64,000 bases of DNA from JBBDNT01 sp040877445 (GCA_040877445.1 JBBDNT010000227.1:10411-74410), one strand, 5' to 3'. Shown: positions 15,834 through 24,826, counted from the first letter of the stretch. Translations and numbers: made by a program. Notes: generated by a model not told the origin, from the letters alone.

Positions 15834-16040
15834 CTACTTCGAATCCTGAGAGGCCGGAGTGGCGGCCCCGGTCGGCTGGAGCGTTTCGTTCGGTCGCTTT
15901 TTTGGACTCACGAGCCGAGTACCCAGCCCGGCCTGACGCTTGCGGAGATCGGCGAAGATCGCTTTGACGTCATAGTCGAATGCGGCCGCAAGCTCTTCCC
16001 GCGTTCGATGGACTTCCGCCACGATGGGGTCTTCCCACAT
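15834..16040 (-). CDS. Putative antitoxin partner of the PIN toxin
   Basis: The 68-residue protein starts MWEDPIVAEVHRTREELAAA and continues FDYDVKAIFADLRKRQA, the usual sequence of small proteins found next to this subgroup of PIN toxins. It begins four bases after the toxin stop, so the order is toxin then antitoxin. Known relatives end soon after the ADLRKRQ region. Here the last 20 residues (NETLQPTGAATPASQDSK) derive from a planctomycete-type LQPTGAA repeat, and the stop lies at the edge of repeat D1. Confidence 0.7.
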   Translation of the reverse strand: MWEDPIVAEVHRTREELAAAFDYDVKAIFADLRKRQAGLGTRLVSPKKRPNETLQPTGAATPASQDSK

Positions 16041-16044
16041 GACA

Positions 16045-16515
16045 TCATTCTCCCATGAGTTCTTCGGGCGTACAGATAATCGGCATCCGATGGCCCAGTT
16101 TCTCACACACGACTGCTATTCTTCGCGTTATCTGGGCATTTGCCAAGTGCTTGCAATTCCAGGTCAGCAGATACTCGATGCCGTGAACGGCCGCCACCGC
16201 AACATGTGCGGCATCGCGAACGGCGTGCGGCGGCAGCATGCCAGCAGCCAGGATGGCCTCGGCCAACGCTTCGGCCTCCTCGGTGATTTCAAGCGCCGCA
16301 AAGCTGCCGGTGATTGCGAGTCGCTTTTGTACTTCGCCCGGATCGCCGACAGACGCCTCGTCGATGACGACTTGGGAGACCGAGCATTCGAACCCGCTGC
16401 GGCGATTCGCCCACCAATCCTGCGTCACCTGTTGATGCGCAGCGACAAGCAGGTCACGACTGGGACGAGCGACCAAGTAGCTGATGAACGATGTTTCCAG
16501 GTACACGGATTCCAT
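16045..16515 (-). CDS. PIN-domain ribonuclease toxin (VapC family)
   Basis: The 156-residue protein has the PIN pattern of acidic residues: YLETSFISYL near the start, VIDEASVGDP in the middle, RDAAHVAVAAVHGIEYLLTW late, and ending ICTPEELMGE. PIN toxins cleave RNA and are held off by a cognate antitoxin. The partner gene at 15834-16040 follows four bases downstream. The pair is flanked on each side by a copy of repeat family D. Start ATG 16515. Confidence 0.85.
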   Translation of the reverse strand: MESVYLETSFISYLVARPSRDLLVAAHQQVTQDWWANRRSGFECSVSQVVIDEASVGDPGEVQKRLAITGSFAALEITEEAEALAEAILAAGMLPPHAVRDAAHVAVAAVHGIEYLLTWNCKHLANAQITRRIAVVCEKLGHRMPIICTPEELMGE

Positions 16516-16544
16516 GGTCAGCGGGGATAGGGTTATTCAGTAGT

Positions 16545-16626
16545 CGTAGGGCCGGCTGTGCCGGCCGCGCCCTCCTATCGGATTGCCCGCGTTCTCGGCG
16601 ATTCGGCCGACACAGCCGGCCGTACG
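16545..16626. repeat. Palindromic repeat family D, copy 2
   Basis: GTAGGGCCGGCTGTGCCGGC at the left and GGCCGACACAGCCGGCCGTA at the right form inverted ends 30 bases apart, just upstream of the PIN gene. With copy 1 it brackets the whole module. Confidence 0.85.
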
Positions 16627-16642
16627 TCACTGGTTCGGCGTC

Positions 16643-17071
16643 TTACCGACTGCGCCGGTCGATGTGCGGCTCCATTGCGAGGGCTTGAGCGAGTGCCTCG
16701 TCTGGCCCGAGCAAGTCTCCTGACTCTTCGTCGAAAAACATGCCATCCGCCAGTTGCAACAGCACCGAGCAAGCGACGGAACCACACACCAACTCTCGCA
16801 TGTCGCTGTGGGTGACGCAATTGATCACATGCTCTCGGCCTTCCAACCCGTCCGGCGGATCGCCTCCGAAGTTGTCGGCCACTGGCCCGTAGAACCACTC
16901 GAAGCCGGATTGGTGGCCGCGATGGGTTGCGGGCAGATAACCGGTATGCGTGCGAAGGTCGCCGACATCCTCCAGGACGATGCCGACCTCGGCCCGATCC
17001 AGCGCGGCTTGCCACTGCGAAACCGTGGGCAGTTTGGCGTCACGCACGAAGAAGAAGGAATCAACGGACAT
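16643..17071 (-). CDS. Conserved hypothetical protein
   Basis: From ATG 17071, the 142-residue protein begins MSVDSFFFVRDAKLPTVSQW and contains WQAALDRAEVGIVLEDVGD, GFEWFYGPVADNF and CSVLLQLADGMFFDEESGDL. It is soluble with no known motif. The FFDEESG ending and the W-Q-A-A-L segment resemble immunity-type or DUF proteins seen near contact or toxin systems, but this is too weak to name. The gene follows the unknown 17137 gene at a spacing of 66 bases. Confidence 0.6.
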   Translation of the reverse strand: MSVDSFFFVRDAKLPTVSQWQAALDRAEVGIVLEDVGDLRTHTGYLPATHRGHQSGFEWFYGPVADNFGGDPPDGLEGREHVINCVTHSDMRELVCGSVACSVLLQLADGMFFDEESGDLLGPDEALAQALAMEPHIDRRSR

Positions 17072-17136
17072 CGCGCCCTCCGCCGCCGAACGGACCGCCA
17101 TTTAGAGGCCGGCCGGGCGCTCGACCGTTTCACGAT

Positions 17137-17448
17137 TCACAAGGAGCGTTCCGCCCGGCCGGTCCGTCGTAGTGCTTGGTTATCCCGCACCCGCTCTCGT
17201 TCGTCGAGTCCTCGCAGGAGTTTCTCTGTCCGGGTAAGTGCCTTCTCCGCGCGCCGAAGAAACACGTTCTTCACCCAGTCTTTGTGCGGCGGCACTTCCT
17301 TACCGTCTTTCAACTTGTGGTCGAATAGCGGCCGAAATTTGTGCCAGTCCGCGTGCTTGCCGCTCTCGAGGTACTCCTTGGCGCAGCGAACCGCTTCCTC
17401 GAACGACTGGATGCGATCAAGTACGGCTTTGCGCTTCGCGTTCATCAT
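17137..17448 (-). CDS. Small conserved hypothetical protein
   Basis: The 103-residue helical protein starts MMNAKRKAVLDRIQSFEEAV and has KEYLESGKHADWHKFRPLFD, KDWVKNVFLRRAEKALTRTE. It is rich in Lys, Arg and Trp and may bind nucleic acid or partner protein. No family is recognised. The last 20 residues (VRDNQALRRTGRAERSL) look like trailing repeat sequence, because the next gap is full of repeats. Confidence 0.55.
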   Translation of the reverse strand: MMNAKRKAVLDRIQSFEEAVRCAKEYLESGKHADWHKFRPLFDHKLKDGKEVPPHKDWVKNVFLRRAEKALTRTEKLLRGLDERERVRDNQALRRTGRAERSL

Positions 17449-17858
17449 TCCACGGCGACACCCGTGCGGGATAACGACCGGGTTCGCGGGTGGCCCCGAC
17501 GCCGTTCAGGCGTCGGGGTCGCGCGGCGACAAGAGGGCGCGCACTCGACTCTCCTTTCACGGCGACCGCCGCCAGCCGGAGAGATCCCGCACCAGCCGGT
17601 CGATGCATTCGACGAAGGAGACCGCAGTGTGATCCCTCTTGTCGCTTCGCGACCCGGACGCCGCAAGCAGCGTCCGGGCCACCCGCGTCCGCCGTGGATT
17701 GTCCATTCGGCCACTCCTCCACGATATCCGGCCGCCTCGGAATGTCAACACGACTTCCGCTCGGCCCGGCGGTGGAGTGGCTGGCGAGATCGTGCGCCCC
17801 GCCGCGAAACCGCAAGCGGGTGGGCGCTCTCTCGACATCGCCGCGGCCGCGCGGGAAG
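17449..17858. other. Gap without gene, repeat fragments
   Basis: No convincing gene is seen. The gap holds a degenerate GCGACCCGGACGC...GCGTCCGGG palindrome (17648-17679, relative of those at 28703 and 61377) and one GCGAAACCGCAAGCG copy (17804-17818). Confidence 0.7.
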
Positions 17859-19856
17859 TCAGGCGGCGGCTTTCGTCGCCGCGGCGGTGGGTTGATCCGC
17901 GGCGACGTATTCCGCGACGATCTCGGCCAGGACGCGGGCCGATTCTTCGTCCCCGGCGTGCAGGGCTTCTCTCAAGCGGCCGATGTGCCGTTGCACCTGC
18001 GATTCCGGCGGGGCCGGGCAGCGGGCGCAGAAGATCCGCTCGTGCACGCGCTCGGGGTGCCCCTCGGCTTCGTAGAACAGTTCTTCGTACAGCTTCTCGC
18101 CGGGGCGGAGACCGGTGAAGACGATGTCGATATCGTCGGGATACCGCGCCCCGGAAAGGGCGATCATGTCTTTCGCCAGGTCGACGATCTTCACGGGATC
18201 GCCCATCTCGAGGATCAGCACGTTTCCCGAACGGCCGATCGCCGCCGCCTGCAGCACGAGCTGCACCGCCTCGGGGATCGTCATGAAGAACCGCACGATG
18301 TCGGGATGCGTGACGGTCACGGGACCTCCCGCGGCGATCTGCCGGCGGAACGTGGGGACGACGCTGCCGGTCGAGTTCAGCACGTTCCCGAACCGCACGG
18401 TGATGAACTTGGTGCGCGAGCGGGCGGAGGCGGCCTGCACGTATTTTTCGGCCACGAGCTTGGTCGAACCCATCACGTTCGCCGGCCGCACCGCCTTGTC
18501 GGTCGAGATCAGCACGAACTGCTCGACTTCGAAGCGGTCGGCCAGGTCGACCAGCCGCTTCGTGCCGAAGACGTTGTTGAGGATCGCCTGCCGGGGGTTG
18601 TGCTCCATCAGGGGGACGTGCTTGTACGCCGCCGCCTGGAACATCAACTGCGGGCGGAAGCGTTCCATCACGCGGGTCATCGAGTCGCGGCAGGTGATGT
18701 CGCCGATGACGAAATGGAGTTCGACGTCGTCGTGCGGCCGGGCGCGAAGTTCGTTTTCGATTTCGAACACGCCGAGTTCGGATTGATCGACGACGACGAG
18801 CGACTCGGGGCGGAGATCGAGAATCTGGCGGCAGAGTTCGGTCCCGATGCTGCCGGCCCCGCCGGTGACGACGACCCGCTTGCCGGTGACGCAGGCGTTG
18901 AGCCGGGTCATGTCGAGTTGGGCGGGTTCGCGGCGGAGGAGGTCGGCGATGGTGACGTCGCGCATTCCGAGCTGGTAGCGGCCATGCACGAGTTCGTGAA
19001 TCGCGGGGATGACGTGGGTCTTCAGTCCGGCGCGCTTGCAGTTGGCGAGCACGTCGCGGACGGTCTTGCCGGGAATCGTGCTGGGGATGAGGACGTGCGA
19101 GGCGGCGAGCTTTTGCTTGATCTTCGGCCAGCCCATCGCTTCGGGGAAGGCGCGGACGCCGCCGATGACCGAGAACTTCTCGCGGCAACGGTCGTCGATC
19201 AGCCCGACGACGCGGTATTCGGGGTGCGACGCCTTGATGGTGCGGAGGATGGCGATCGCTTCGCGGTCTGTGCCGTAGATCACCGCCCGCGGCTTGTGCC
19301 GATTGGTGAGCAGCGGATAGAGGTATTCGGTGTACAATCGCCGGGCGAGGCGCAATAGACCGATGGCGGGGATCGCCAGGGCGCAATCGATGACGATGAT
19401 CGAGCGGTGGACGCGGGGCCCGATTTCGAGCCCCCAGTTGAGGGTGAAGAACAGGATGGTGGCGACGACGGCCCCCGCGCCGACATGGACGAGGTCGGAG
19501 AGCGACGCGTAGCGGAACGTCCGCCGCCATTCGCCCGTGAGGATCATCACCAGCAGTTTGGACGCCAGCAGCAGGGGGAGCGCCCCGTGGAAGCGGTTCA
19601 ATTCGGCCGCGGTGAGGACGAACTCGAACTTCAGCAGGAAGGCCGCATAGAAGCAGGCGAAGTAGACGACGAGCGCGGCGGGAACGTACAGCCCCAGCCG
19701 CCGCGACATCCGGAGCGTACTGCGAAGGTTGGTCGCTTCGCCGACTCCATCGAGCGCGGGCGGGCCGAGCGAAGCACGAGGGAAAGGCGGAATGCCTTCG
19801 TCGGCGGAGGCCCCCGTTGGCTGTGTTCGAGGCGAGTTCTGTCCCGAGACGCTCAT
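17859..19856 (-). CDS. Membrane nucleotide-sugar epimerase/dehydratase (CapD/PglF/WbpM type)
   Basis: The 665-residue protein has four N-terminal transmembrane helices (VPAALVVYFACFYAAFLL, LLLASKLLVMIL and others), a CoA-binding-like Rossmann domain (PRAVIYGTDREAIAILRTIK), then an extended SDR domain starting VVVTGGAGSIGTELCRQIL (NAD binding) and containing AAYKHVPLMEHNP and STDKAVRPANVMGSTK. The usual SDR YxxxK is replaced by MxxxK, as in PglF/FlaA1-type 4,6-dehydratases. It likely acts on UDP-GlcNAc-type sugars for surface polysaccharide or glycoprotein. ATG 19709 (MSRRLGLYV) is a plausible start too: the 49 residues before it include RTQPTGASADEG, a repeat-like sequence. Confidence 0.88.
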   Translation of the reverse strand: MSVSGQNSPRTQPTGASADEGIPPFPRASLGPPALDGVGEATNLRSTLRMSRRLGLYVPAALVVYFACFYAAFLLKFEFVLTAAELNRFHGALPLLLASKLLVMILTGEWRRTFRYASLSDLVHVGAGAVVATILFFTLNWGLEIGPRVHRSIIVIDCALAIPAIGLLRLARRLYTEYLYPLLTNRHKPRAVIYGTDREAIAILRTIKASHPEYRVVGLIDDRCREKFSVIGGVRAFPEAMGWPKIKQKLAASHVLIPSTIPGKTVRDVLANCKRAGLKTHVIPAIHELVHGRYQLGMRDVTIADLLRREPAQLDMTRLNACVTGKRVVVTGGAGSIGTELCRQILDLRPESLVVVDQSELGVFEIENELRARPHDDVELHFVIGDITCRDSMTRVMERFRPQLMFQAAAYKHVPLMEHNPRQAILNNVFGTKRLVDLADRFEVEQFVLISTDKAVRPANVMGSTKLVAEKYVQAASARSRTKFITVRFGNVLNSTGSVVPTFRRQIAAGGPVTVTHPDIVRFFMTIPEAVQLVLQAAAIGRSGNVLILEMGDPVKIVDLAKDMIALSGARYPDDIDIVFTGLRPGEKLYEELFYEAEGHPERVHERIFCARCPAPPESQVQRHIGRLREALHAGDEESARVLAEIVAEYVAADQPTAAATKAAA

Positions 19857-19954
19857 CCGAGTTCGATTCCGAAGGCTTCCGTGCCGGCGTCGCGAAACGC
19901 GGGCGGAATCTACCAGTGGCGCGAAACCCGGTCAATACCGGCCCCAGTGACGGT

Positions 19955-20800
19955 TCACAACTCCTTCCCGCAGTGCGGGCACCTGGCGACTTCCTTTCGC
20001 CGGTGCATCTCTTCCACGAAGCCGGAGCCGAGGATGCCGGTGGGGATCGCGAAGAAGGCGATTCCGAGGATGGCGACCGCGGCCCCGCAAATCTTCCCCG
20101 CCGCCGTCACCGGGTAGATGTCGCCGTAGCCCACCGTCGTCAGCGTCACGACCGACCACCACATCGTGCTGGGAATGTCGCTGAACACGTCGGGCTGCGC
20201 CTCGTTCTCGAAGGAGTACATCAGGCAGGCGGCCATCACCAGCAACAGGGCCAACAGCGCGGTCGTGACCACCAGTTCGTCGCGCCGCTTCCGCACCACG
20301 TCGCCGAGCAAGTTCAAGGCGCGGAAGTATCGTCCCAGCTTCGCCACGCGAAGAATCCGCAACAGCCGCAACGACCGCATGAACCGCAGGTCGATTCCCA
20401 CGAACGGCAGATAGAACGGCAGCACCGCCAGCAGGTCGATGATCGCCATCGGCGTGAGCGCGTAGCGCACGCGGCCGCGCACGCCGCGAAACCGCGGCAC
20501 CACGCCGCACGCGGACATGCGGGCGACGTATTCGACCGTGAACACCGCGACCGAAACGGCCTCGAACGCGATGAAGAACGGTCCCCAGGCCGCGCGCAGC
20601 GGGCGGACGCTCTCGAGGACCACCGCCAGCACGTTGAGGAAGATCAGCGCGAGCATGGCGATATCGAACGCGCGGCTCAGCCGGTCGCCCGGCCGGGCGA
20701 CTTCGACGATTTCCCAGACGCGGCGTCGCCAACCGCCGATGCCGGCCGGGTGGCTCTCGCCGGCCGCTTCGACTTCGCGGGAATCGCTGCCGTCCGTCAT
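19955..20800 (-). CDS. Voltage-gated-type potassium channel subunit
   Basis: The 281-residue protein has six transmembrane helices: the voltage-sensor S4 with RSLRLLRILRVAKLGR, the pore loop with the potassium selectivity filter TVGYGD, and the last helix (KICGAAVAILGIAFFAIPTG). It ends with a CPHCG pair, perhaps a small zinc site. Four such subunits would form a channel. No regulatory TrkA/RCK domain is fused. Its start overlaps the stop of a tiny upstream frame (20797-20886). Confidence 0.9.
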   Translation of the reverse strand: MTDGSDSREVEAAGESHPAGIGGWRRRVWEIVEVARPGDRLSRAFDIAMLALIFLNVLAVVLESVRPLRAAWGPFFIAFEAVSVAVFTVEYVARMSACGVVPRFRGVRGRVRYALTPMAIIDLLAVLPFYLPFVGIDLRFMRSLRLLRILRVAKLGRYFRALNLLGDVVRKRRDELVVTTALLALLLVMAACLMYSFENEAQPDVFSDIPSTMWWSVVTLTTVGYGDIYPVTAAGKICGAAVAILGIAFFAIPTGILGSGFVEEMHRRKEVARCPHCGKEL

Positions 20801-20886
20801 TCGCCCGCCTCCACGTCCTCGGAGGAAAACAACCGCTTCAACGGAAAGTGCGACGGAAGGTACACGAACAGCGGGGCGACGGCCAT
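20797..20886 (-). CDS. Possible 29-residue leader or gene remnant
   Basis: MAVAPLFVYLPSHFPLKRLF... ends exactly in an ATGA overlap with the potassium channel start. The sequence is protein-like (hydrophobic and aromatic) and the frame continues four or five codons upstream of its ATG to a stop. It could be a translational leader, or the end of a longer gene lost upstream. Only the overlap argues for it. Confidence 0.3.
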   Translation of the reverse strand: MAVAPLFVYLPSHFPLKRLFSSEDVEAGE

Positions 20887-21117
20887 GTCCAGGGTGAGAT
20901 CACGGCGGCGGCGTCACGTTCCGCGGCTCCATTGCCCGATGCTTCATCGGATCGATTCCCGTTCTCGTGCCGCCGGCGATCTCACGCGAAGGCGAAAGTC
21001 GTCGGCCCTTGACGCTCGCGGGGAGACCGGGTCGAATGAAGCGGTCGAGCGCATGCTCTCGCATTCCGCGGGTCGCATGAAACGATTCCGGGGCCTCGTC
21101 AGCGGGATTCGCCAGTC

Positions 21118-21381
21118 ATGCCGCGCGTGTTTCTGCCGCCGAACCTGCGTCCGCTTGCGGACGGCCGGGAAAGCGTCGAGGTCGAGGGACGGACGGTCCG
21201 CGAGGTGATCGCGAATCTCGACGCGACTTGTCCCGGCGTGCGCGAACGGTTGATGGCGGGAGACCAGCTCAAGCCGGGACTGGCGGTTTCCGTCGGCGGA
21301 TCGGTGGCGTCGCTGGGGATTCGCGCGCCAGTGCCGGCGGATGCGGAAGTGCATTTTTTGCCGGCGATCGGCGGGGGGTAG
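21118..21381 (+). CDS. MoaD/ThiS-family ubiquitin-like sulfur carrier
   Basis: The 87-residue protein has a beta-grasp fold pattern: an N-terminal VFLPPNLRPLADG, VEVEGRTVREVIANLD, ...KPGLAVSVGGSVASLG..., and the C-terminus ...DAEVHFLPAIGGG. The di-glycine (here GGG) end is the site of adenylation and thiocarboxylation in MoaD, ThiS and CysO. moeA lies 7 kb away, which makes a molybdopterin role possible. A role in cysteine or thiamine pathways is equally allowed. A GCGAAACCGCAAGCGT repeat lies 20 bases after its stop. Confidence 0.78.
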   Translation: MPRVFLPPNLRPLADGRESVEVEGRTVREVIANLDATCPGVRERLMAGDQLKPGLAVSVGGSVASLGIRAPVPADAEVHFLPAIGGG

Positions 21382-21426
21382 GCGGCGGTGCGACAGCCGG
21401 CGCGAAACCGCAAGCGTCGGGCGGCC

Positions 21427-21489
21427 GCCTCTCCATCCTCCATCCTCCATCCTCCATCCTCCATCCTCCATCCTCTATCCTCTATCCTC
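21427..21489 (+). repeat. Seven-base-period tract (CATCCTC) at the aldehyde dehydrogenase stop
   Basis: Eight or nine units of CATCCTC/TATCCTC run into the 3' end of the convergent dehydrogenase gene, whose last residues (GVEDRG) and stop are encoded by the tract. The moaD-like gene ends 45 bases to the left. Confidence 0.88.
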
Positions 21490-23022
21490 GACTCCCACCT
21501 CGAACCGCACTCCCTGGGCGAGCGGCAAATCGCCTCCCCAGTTGATCGTGCAGGTCTGGCGGCGCATGTAGGCTTTCCATGAATCGGCGCCAGCCTCACG
21601 GCCACCGCCGGTCTCCTTCTCCCCGCCGAACGCGCCGCCGATCTCCGCCCCCGACGTGCCGATGTTGACGTTGGCGATGCCGCAGTCGCTCCCCGCGGGA
21701 GAGAGAAACCGCTCCGCCTCGCCGAGGCTGTCGGTGAAGATCGCAGACGACAATCCCTGCGCGACCGCGTTGTGCGCGAGGATCGCCTCTTCCAGTTCGC
21801 GGTAGGTCATCACGTACAGGATGGGTGCGAAGGTCTCTTCCGCGACGATCGGCATGTCGGGCCGGGCGCGGACGACCACCGGCTCGACGAAGTTCCCCGG
21901 CCGGTCGAGGCGGTTGCCGCCGCAGAGGATTTCGCCACCTTGCTGCCGGATCGTTTCGAGGGCCTGCATCATCCTTTCGACGGCCTTCTCGTTGATCAGC
22001 GGTCCCATCAGCACGCCGTCTTCCCACGGGTTGCCGATCGGAATGCTGCGGTAGGCGGTCACGAGTTTTTTCGTGAACTCGTCGGCGATCGACTCGTGCA
22101 CGAACAGCCGCCGCAGCGTGGTGCAGCGTTGCCCGGCGGTTCCCGCGGCGGCGAACAGAACCGCCCGCAGCGCGAGGTCGCGGTCCGCCTTCTCGCTGAG
22201 GATCACGCCGTTGTTCCCGCCGAGTTCCAAGAGCGACCGCCCGAGCCGTTGGGCGACTTTCGCGCCGACGCTGCGGCCCATCGCGCAGCTTCCGGTCGCG
22301 GAGACGAGCGGAATCCGCGGGTCGTCCGCGATCCATTCCCCGGCCTCGTTCCCCGCGCCGATGCACAGGTTGAACACGCTCCCCTCGAAGCCCGCGACGC
22401 CGTGATCGGCCAGCACGCGATTCACGATGTTCTGCACCGCGATCGCCACCAGCGGCGTGTGCGGCGAGGGCTTCCAGATCATCGAGTCGCCGCAGACCGC
22501 CGCGACCGTCGCGTTCCACGCCCACACCGCAACCGGAAAGTTGAAGGCGGTGATGATGCCGACCGGTCCCAGCGGTTGCCACTGCTCGAATATCCGATGC
22601 CGGGGCCGCTCGCTGGGCATCGTCAGGCCGTAGAGTTGCCGCGAGAGGCCGACGGAGAAATCGCACATGTCGATCATCTCTTGGACTTCGCCCTCTCCTT
22701 CGCTTTTGATCTTGCCGGCTTCGAGGGTGACGAGCAGGCCCAGATCGGCCTTGCATTCACGCAGCGCCAAGCCGATCCGCCGCACGATCTCGCCGCGCGC
22801 CGGGGCGGGAACCATTCGCCAATCGCGGAAGGCGAGTTCAGCCTGTTCGACGGCGCGATCGTAGTCGGCGCGGCCGGCGGTGCGCACGCGGGCGATCGTC
22901 TCGCCGGTCGCCGGGTTGAGCGACACGATCACCGGTCCGCCGGAGGCCTCGATCCACTCGCCGGCGTAAACGCCGCTGTTCTCCGCGGCCAGCCCGAGGC
23001 GATTCAGCACGTCGTCGAACAT
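21475..23022 (-). CDS. Aldehyde dehydrogenase, ALDH7 (alpha-aminoadipic semialdehyde) type
   Basis: The 515-residue protein follows the ALDH superfamily pattern: GIITAFNFPVAVWAWNATVA, MIWKPSPHTPL, FVSATGSCAMG-like LVSATGSCAMGRSVGAK, LLELGGNNGVIL with the general-base Glu, and AGQRCTTLRRLFVHE with the catalytic Cys. NVNIGTSGAEIGGAFGGEKE and TGGGREAGADSWKAYMRRQT are typical of antiquitin-like ALDH7, which oxidises alpha-aminoadipic semialdehyde in lysine catabolism. Known members are about 500-510 residues. The last six residues come from a CATCCTC repeat tract. No lysine-pathway gene is next to it. Confidence 0.88.
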   Translation of the reverse strand: MFDDVLNRLGLAAENSGVYAGEWIEASGGPVIVSLNPATGETIARVRTAGRADYDRAVEQAELAFRDWRMVPAPARGEIVRRIGLALRECKADLGLLVTLEAGKIKSEGEGEVQEMIDMCDFSVGLSRQLYGLTMPSERPRHRIFEQWQPLGPVGIITAFNFPVAVWAWNATVAAVCGDSMIWKPSPHTPLVAIAVQNIVNRVLADHGVAGFEGSVFNLCIGAGNEAGEWIADDPRIPLVSATGSCAMGRSVGAKVAQRLGRSLLELGGNNGVILSEKADRDLALRAVLFAAAGTAGQRCTTLRRLFVHESIADEFTKKLVTAYRSIPIGNPWEDGVLMGPLINEKAVERMMQALETIRQQGGEILCGGNRLDRPGNFVEPVVVRARPDMPIVAEETFAPILYVMTYRELEEAILAHNAVAQGLSSAIFTDSLGEAERFLSPAGSDCGIANVNIGTSGAEIGGAFGGEKETGGGREAGADSWKAYMRRQTCTINWGGDLPLAQGVRFEVGVEDRG

Positions 23023-23424
23023 GGTTGATTCCTCATCTCAATACGGATTGGACCGTCGGCTTCGACGGGTCGACTCGCAAAATCGGCTCGTCGCGGAGCG
23101 TCGCATACCTGCGCGGTCTTGTCCACCGCCCGGCAATGCCGACGCTGTCTCAACCAACGATTATCTCTCTCGGCTATCGTCTGCCGATCAGCACGAAAAA
23201 CGGGGCAGAAAAATGAGGTGCAGCAACGATCGAGCAAGAAACGTTCCCTTCTCTCAGTTCATTTTTTGCTCTCTATTTTTCTGACCGTCGATTCCGACGA
23301 TGCGGGACGTCGCGCGGGAATGACGAAGGCGAAATCGTTGCCTTGCGTTGCGATCGCTTTGACTGGCGCGGAGTGCCACCTTATAGTCGAGTGCGACCGA
23401 TCCATTCACGGAGAGACGCGCGCG
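23023..23424. other. Gap without gene, comparatively AT-rich
   Basis: Between the divergent dehydrogenase and transporter genes no gene is seen. Around 23220-23280 the sequence is visibly more AT-rich (CATTTTTTGCTCTCTATTTT) than the surroundings. It must hold the promoters of both genes, though I cannot place them. Confidence 0.5.
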
Positions 23425-24804
23425 ATGGACGAATCCGCCTATCTGAAGGAACTCGCCACCAAGCCGTTGCCGCAGCGGATCGCCGGTTATCTGCGGTTGA
23501 GCGGGCCGGGGTACATGCAGAGCGCGATGACGCTCGGGGGTGGGTCGATCGCCTCGTGCGTGCTGATGGCCTCGCTGCTCGGCTATGAACTCTTGTGGGT
23601 GCAACCGCTCGCGATCGTGCTGGGGTTCTTCGTGCTCGCGGCCTTGGCGAAGCAAACTTGCTCGACCGGCGAGAAGCCGTATGCCGCCTTCTGGAATCGC
23701 CTGCATCCGGCGCTCGCGATCATGTGGGGGGCGAGCGCGATGATCGCGACCGTGCTGTGGCACATTCCGCAATATTCGCTGACGGCGAACGGCGTGATCG
23801 TCCTCGCGGGAGCCGATGGAACCTGGCTGGCCGGCGACTCCGGGCGGCTGGCGATCGGTCTCGGCGTGCTGCTGCTCGCGTGCGGCGTGGTGTTCCTGTA
23901 CGACCAGGGAATGCGGGGAATCCGCATCTACGAACTCGCGGTCAAATGCCTGGTGTGGGCGATCGTGGTGGCGTTCGGCATCGTCGCGTTCGCCACCGGG
24001 ATCGACCTGGAACGGTTCGCGATGGGCATCACCGGAGTCACGTTTTTCCGCGACCGGGTGTTCGGCACGGGCGTGCCTCCGCAAACGATCGTTCCCATCG
24101 TGGGGGGAATCGCCGCGGCGGTCGGGATCAACATGGTCTTCCTGTATCCGTATTCGCTGCTGCGGAAGAAGTGGGGCCGCGAGCACGAGGAACTGGCGTA
24201 CTTCGACCTGTTCAGCGGGATGGTCGTGCCGTTCCTCATCGCGACCACGTTCATGATGGTGGCGGTGGCGAACACGATCGGACCGGAGTCGGGCGCGATC
24301 GGCGCCGAGGTGAAAGACATCCGGGCGATCCTGCCGGTGCTGAACGAATCGCTGGGAGCGACGCTGTCGCTGCTGCTGATCGGGCTGGGAATGTCCGCGA
24401 TCGGCTTCTCGACGATCATCACGCACATGCTGGCGAGCGGATTCATCGGCTGCGAACTGTTCGGCACGCGGTACGAAGGCCCGAGCCGCTGGTGGTTCTC
24501 CCTCATTCCCGCGGTGGGGGTGGTCGGCGTGCTGATCCAGGCTCCGTGGTTCGCGGCGGTCACCGCCTCGTCGCTGGCGGCTTGCCTGATGCCCGTCGCC
24601 GTCATCGGGTTCATCATCCTGATGAACATGAAATCATACATGGGAGACGCCCGCCCGTCGGGCTTGCGGCGCTTCCTGTGGAACACCGCGCTGATCACCG
24701 CGGTGGCCGTCGTCACCGTGGCGTCGATTCAGGGATTGCGGGGCAACTGGCACACACTGCAGAACCATCTGCGCCCCGCGGCGGAATCCGCGGAGGAGAC
24801 GTAG
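23425..24804 (+). CDS. Nramp-family metal transporter homologue lacking the canonical metal-site motifs
   Basis: The 459-residue protein has about eleven hydrophobic helices in the Nramp (SLC11) order. In Nramp transporters helix 1 carries DPGN and helix 6 carries MPHN. Here helix 1 reads SGPGYMQSAMTLGGGSIASC and helix 6 reads GINMVFLYPYSLLRKKWG, so neither motif is intact. Relatives of this kind are widespread and usually annotated as divalent metal transporters, but their substrate is unknown. The start is ATG 23425; upstream in-frame codons are not coding-like. The gene ends 22 bases before repeat B2. Confidence 0.8.
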   Translation: MDESAYLKELATKPLPQRIAGYLRLSGPGYMQSAMTLGGGSIASCVLMASLLGYELLWVQPLAIVLGFFVLAALAKQTCSTGEKPYAAFWNRLHPALAIMWGASAMIATVLWHIPQYSLTANGVIVLAGADGTWLAGDSGRLAIGLGVLLLACGVVFLYDQGMRGIRIYELAVKCLVWAIVVAFGIVAFATGIDLERFAMGITGVTFFRDRVFGTGVPPQTIVPIVGGIAAAVGINMVFLYPYSLLRKKWGREHEELAYFDLFSGMVVPFLIATTFMMVAVANTIGPESGAIGAEVKDIRAILPVLNESLGATLSLLLIGLGMSAIGFSTIITHMLASGFIGCELFGTRYEGPSRWWFSLIPAVGVVGVLIQAPWFAAVTASSLAACLMPVAVIGFIILMNMKSYMGDARPSGLRRFLWNTALITAVAVVTVASIQGLRGNWHTLQNHLRPAAESAEET

Positions 24805-24826
24805 TCCCGGTGCGAGGATACGTCGT

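Noticed and set aside
21427..21489. Heptamer tracts as a CRISPR array
   Set aside because: The units are contiguous with no spacers and no cas gene is present.
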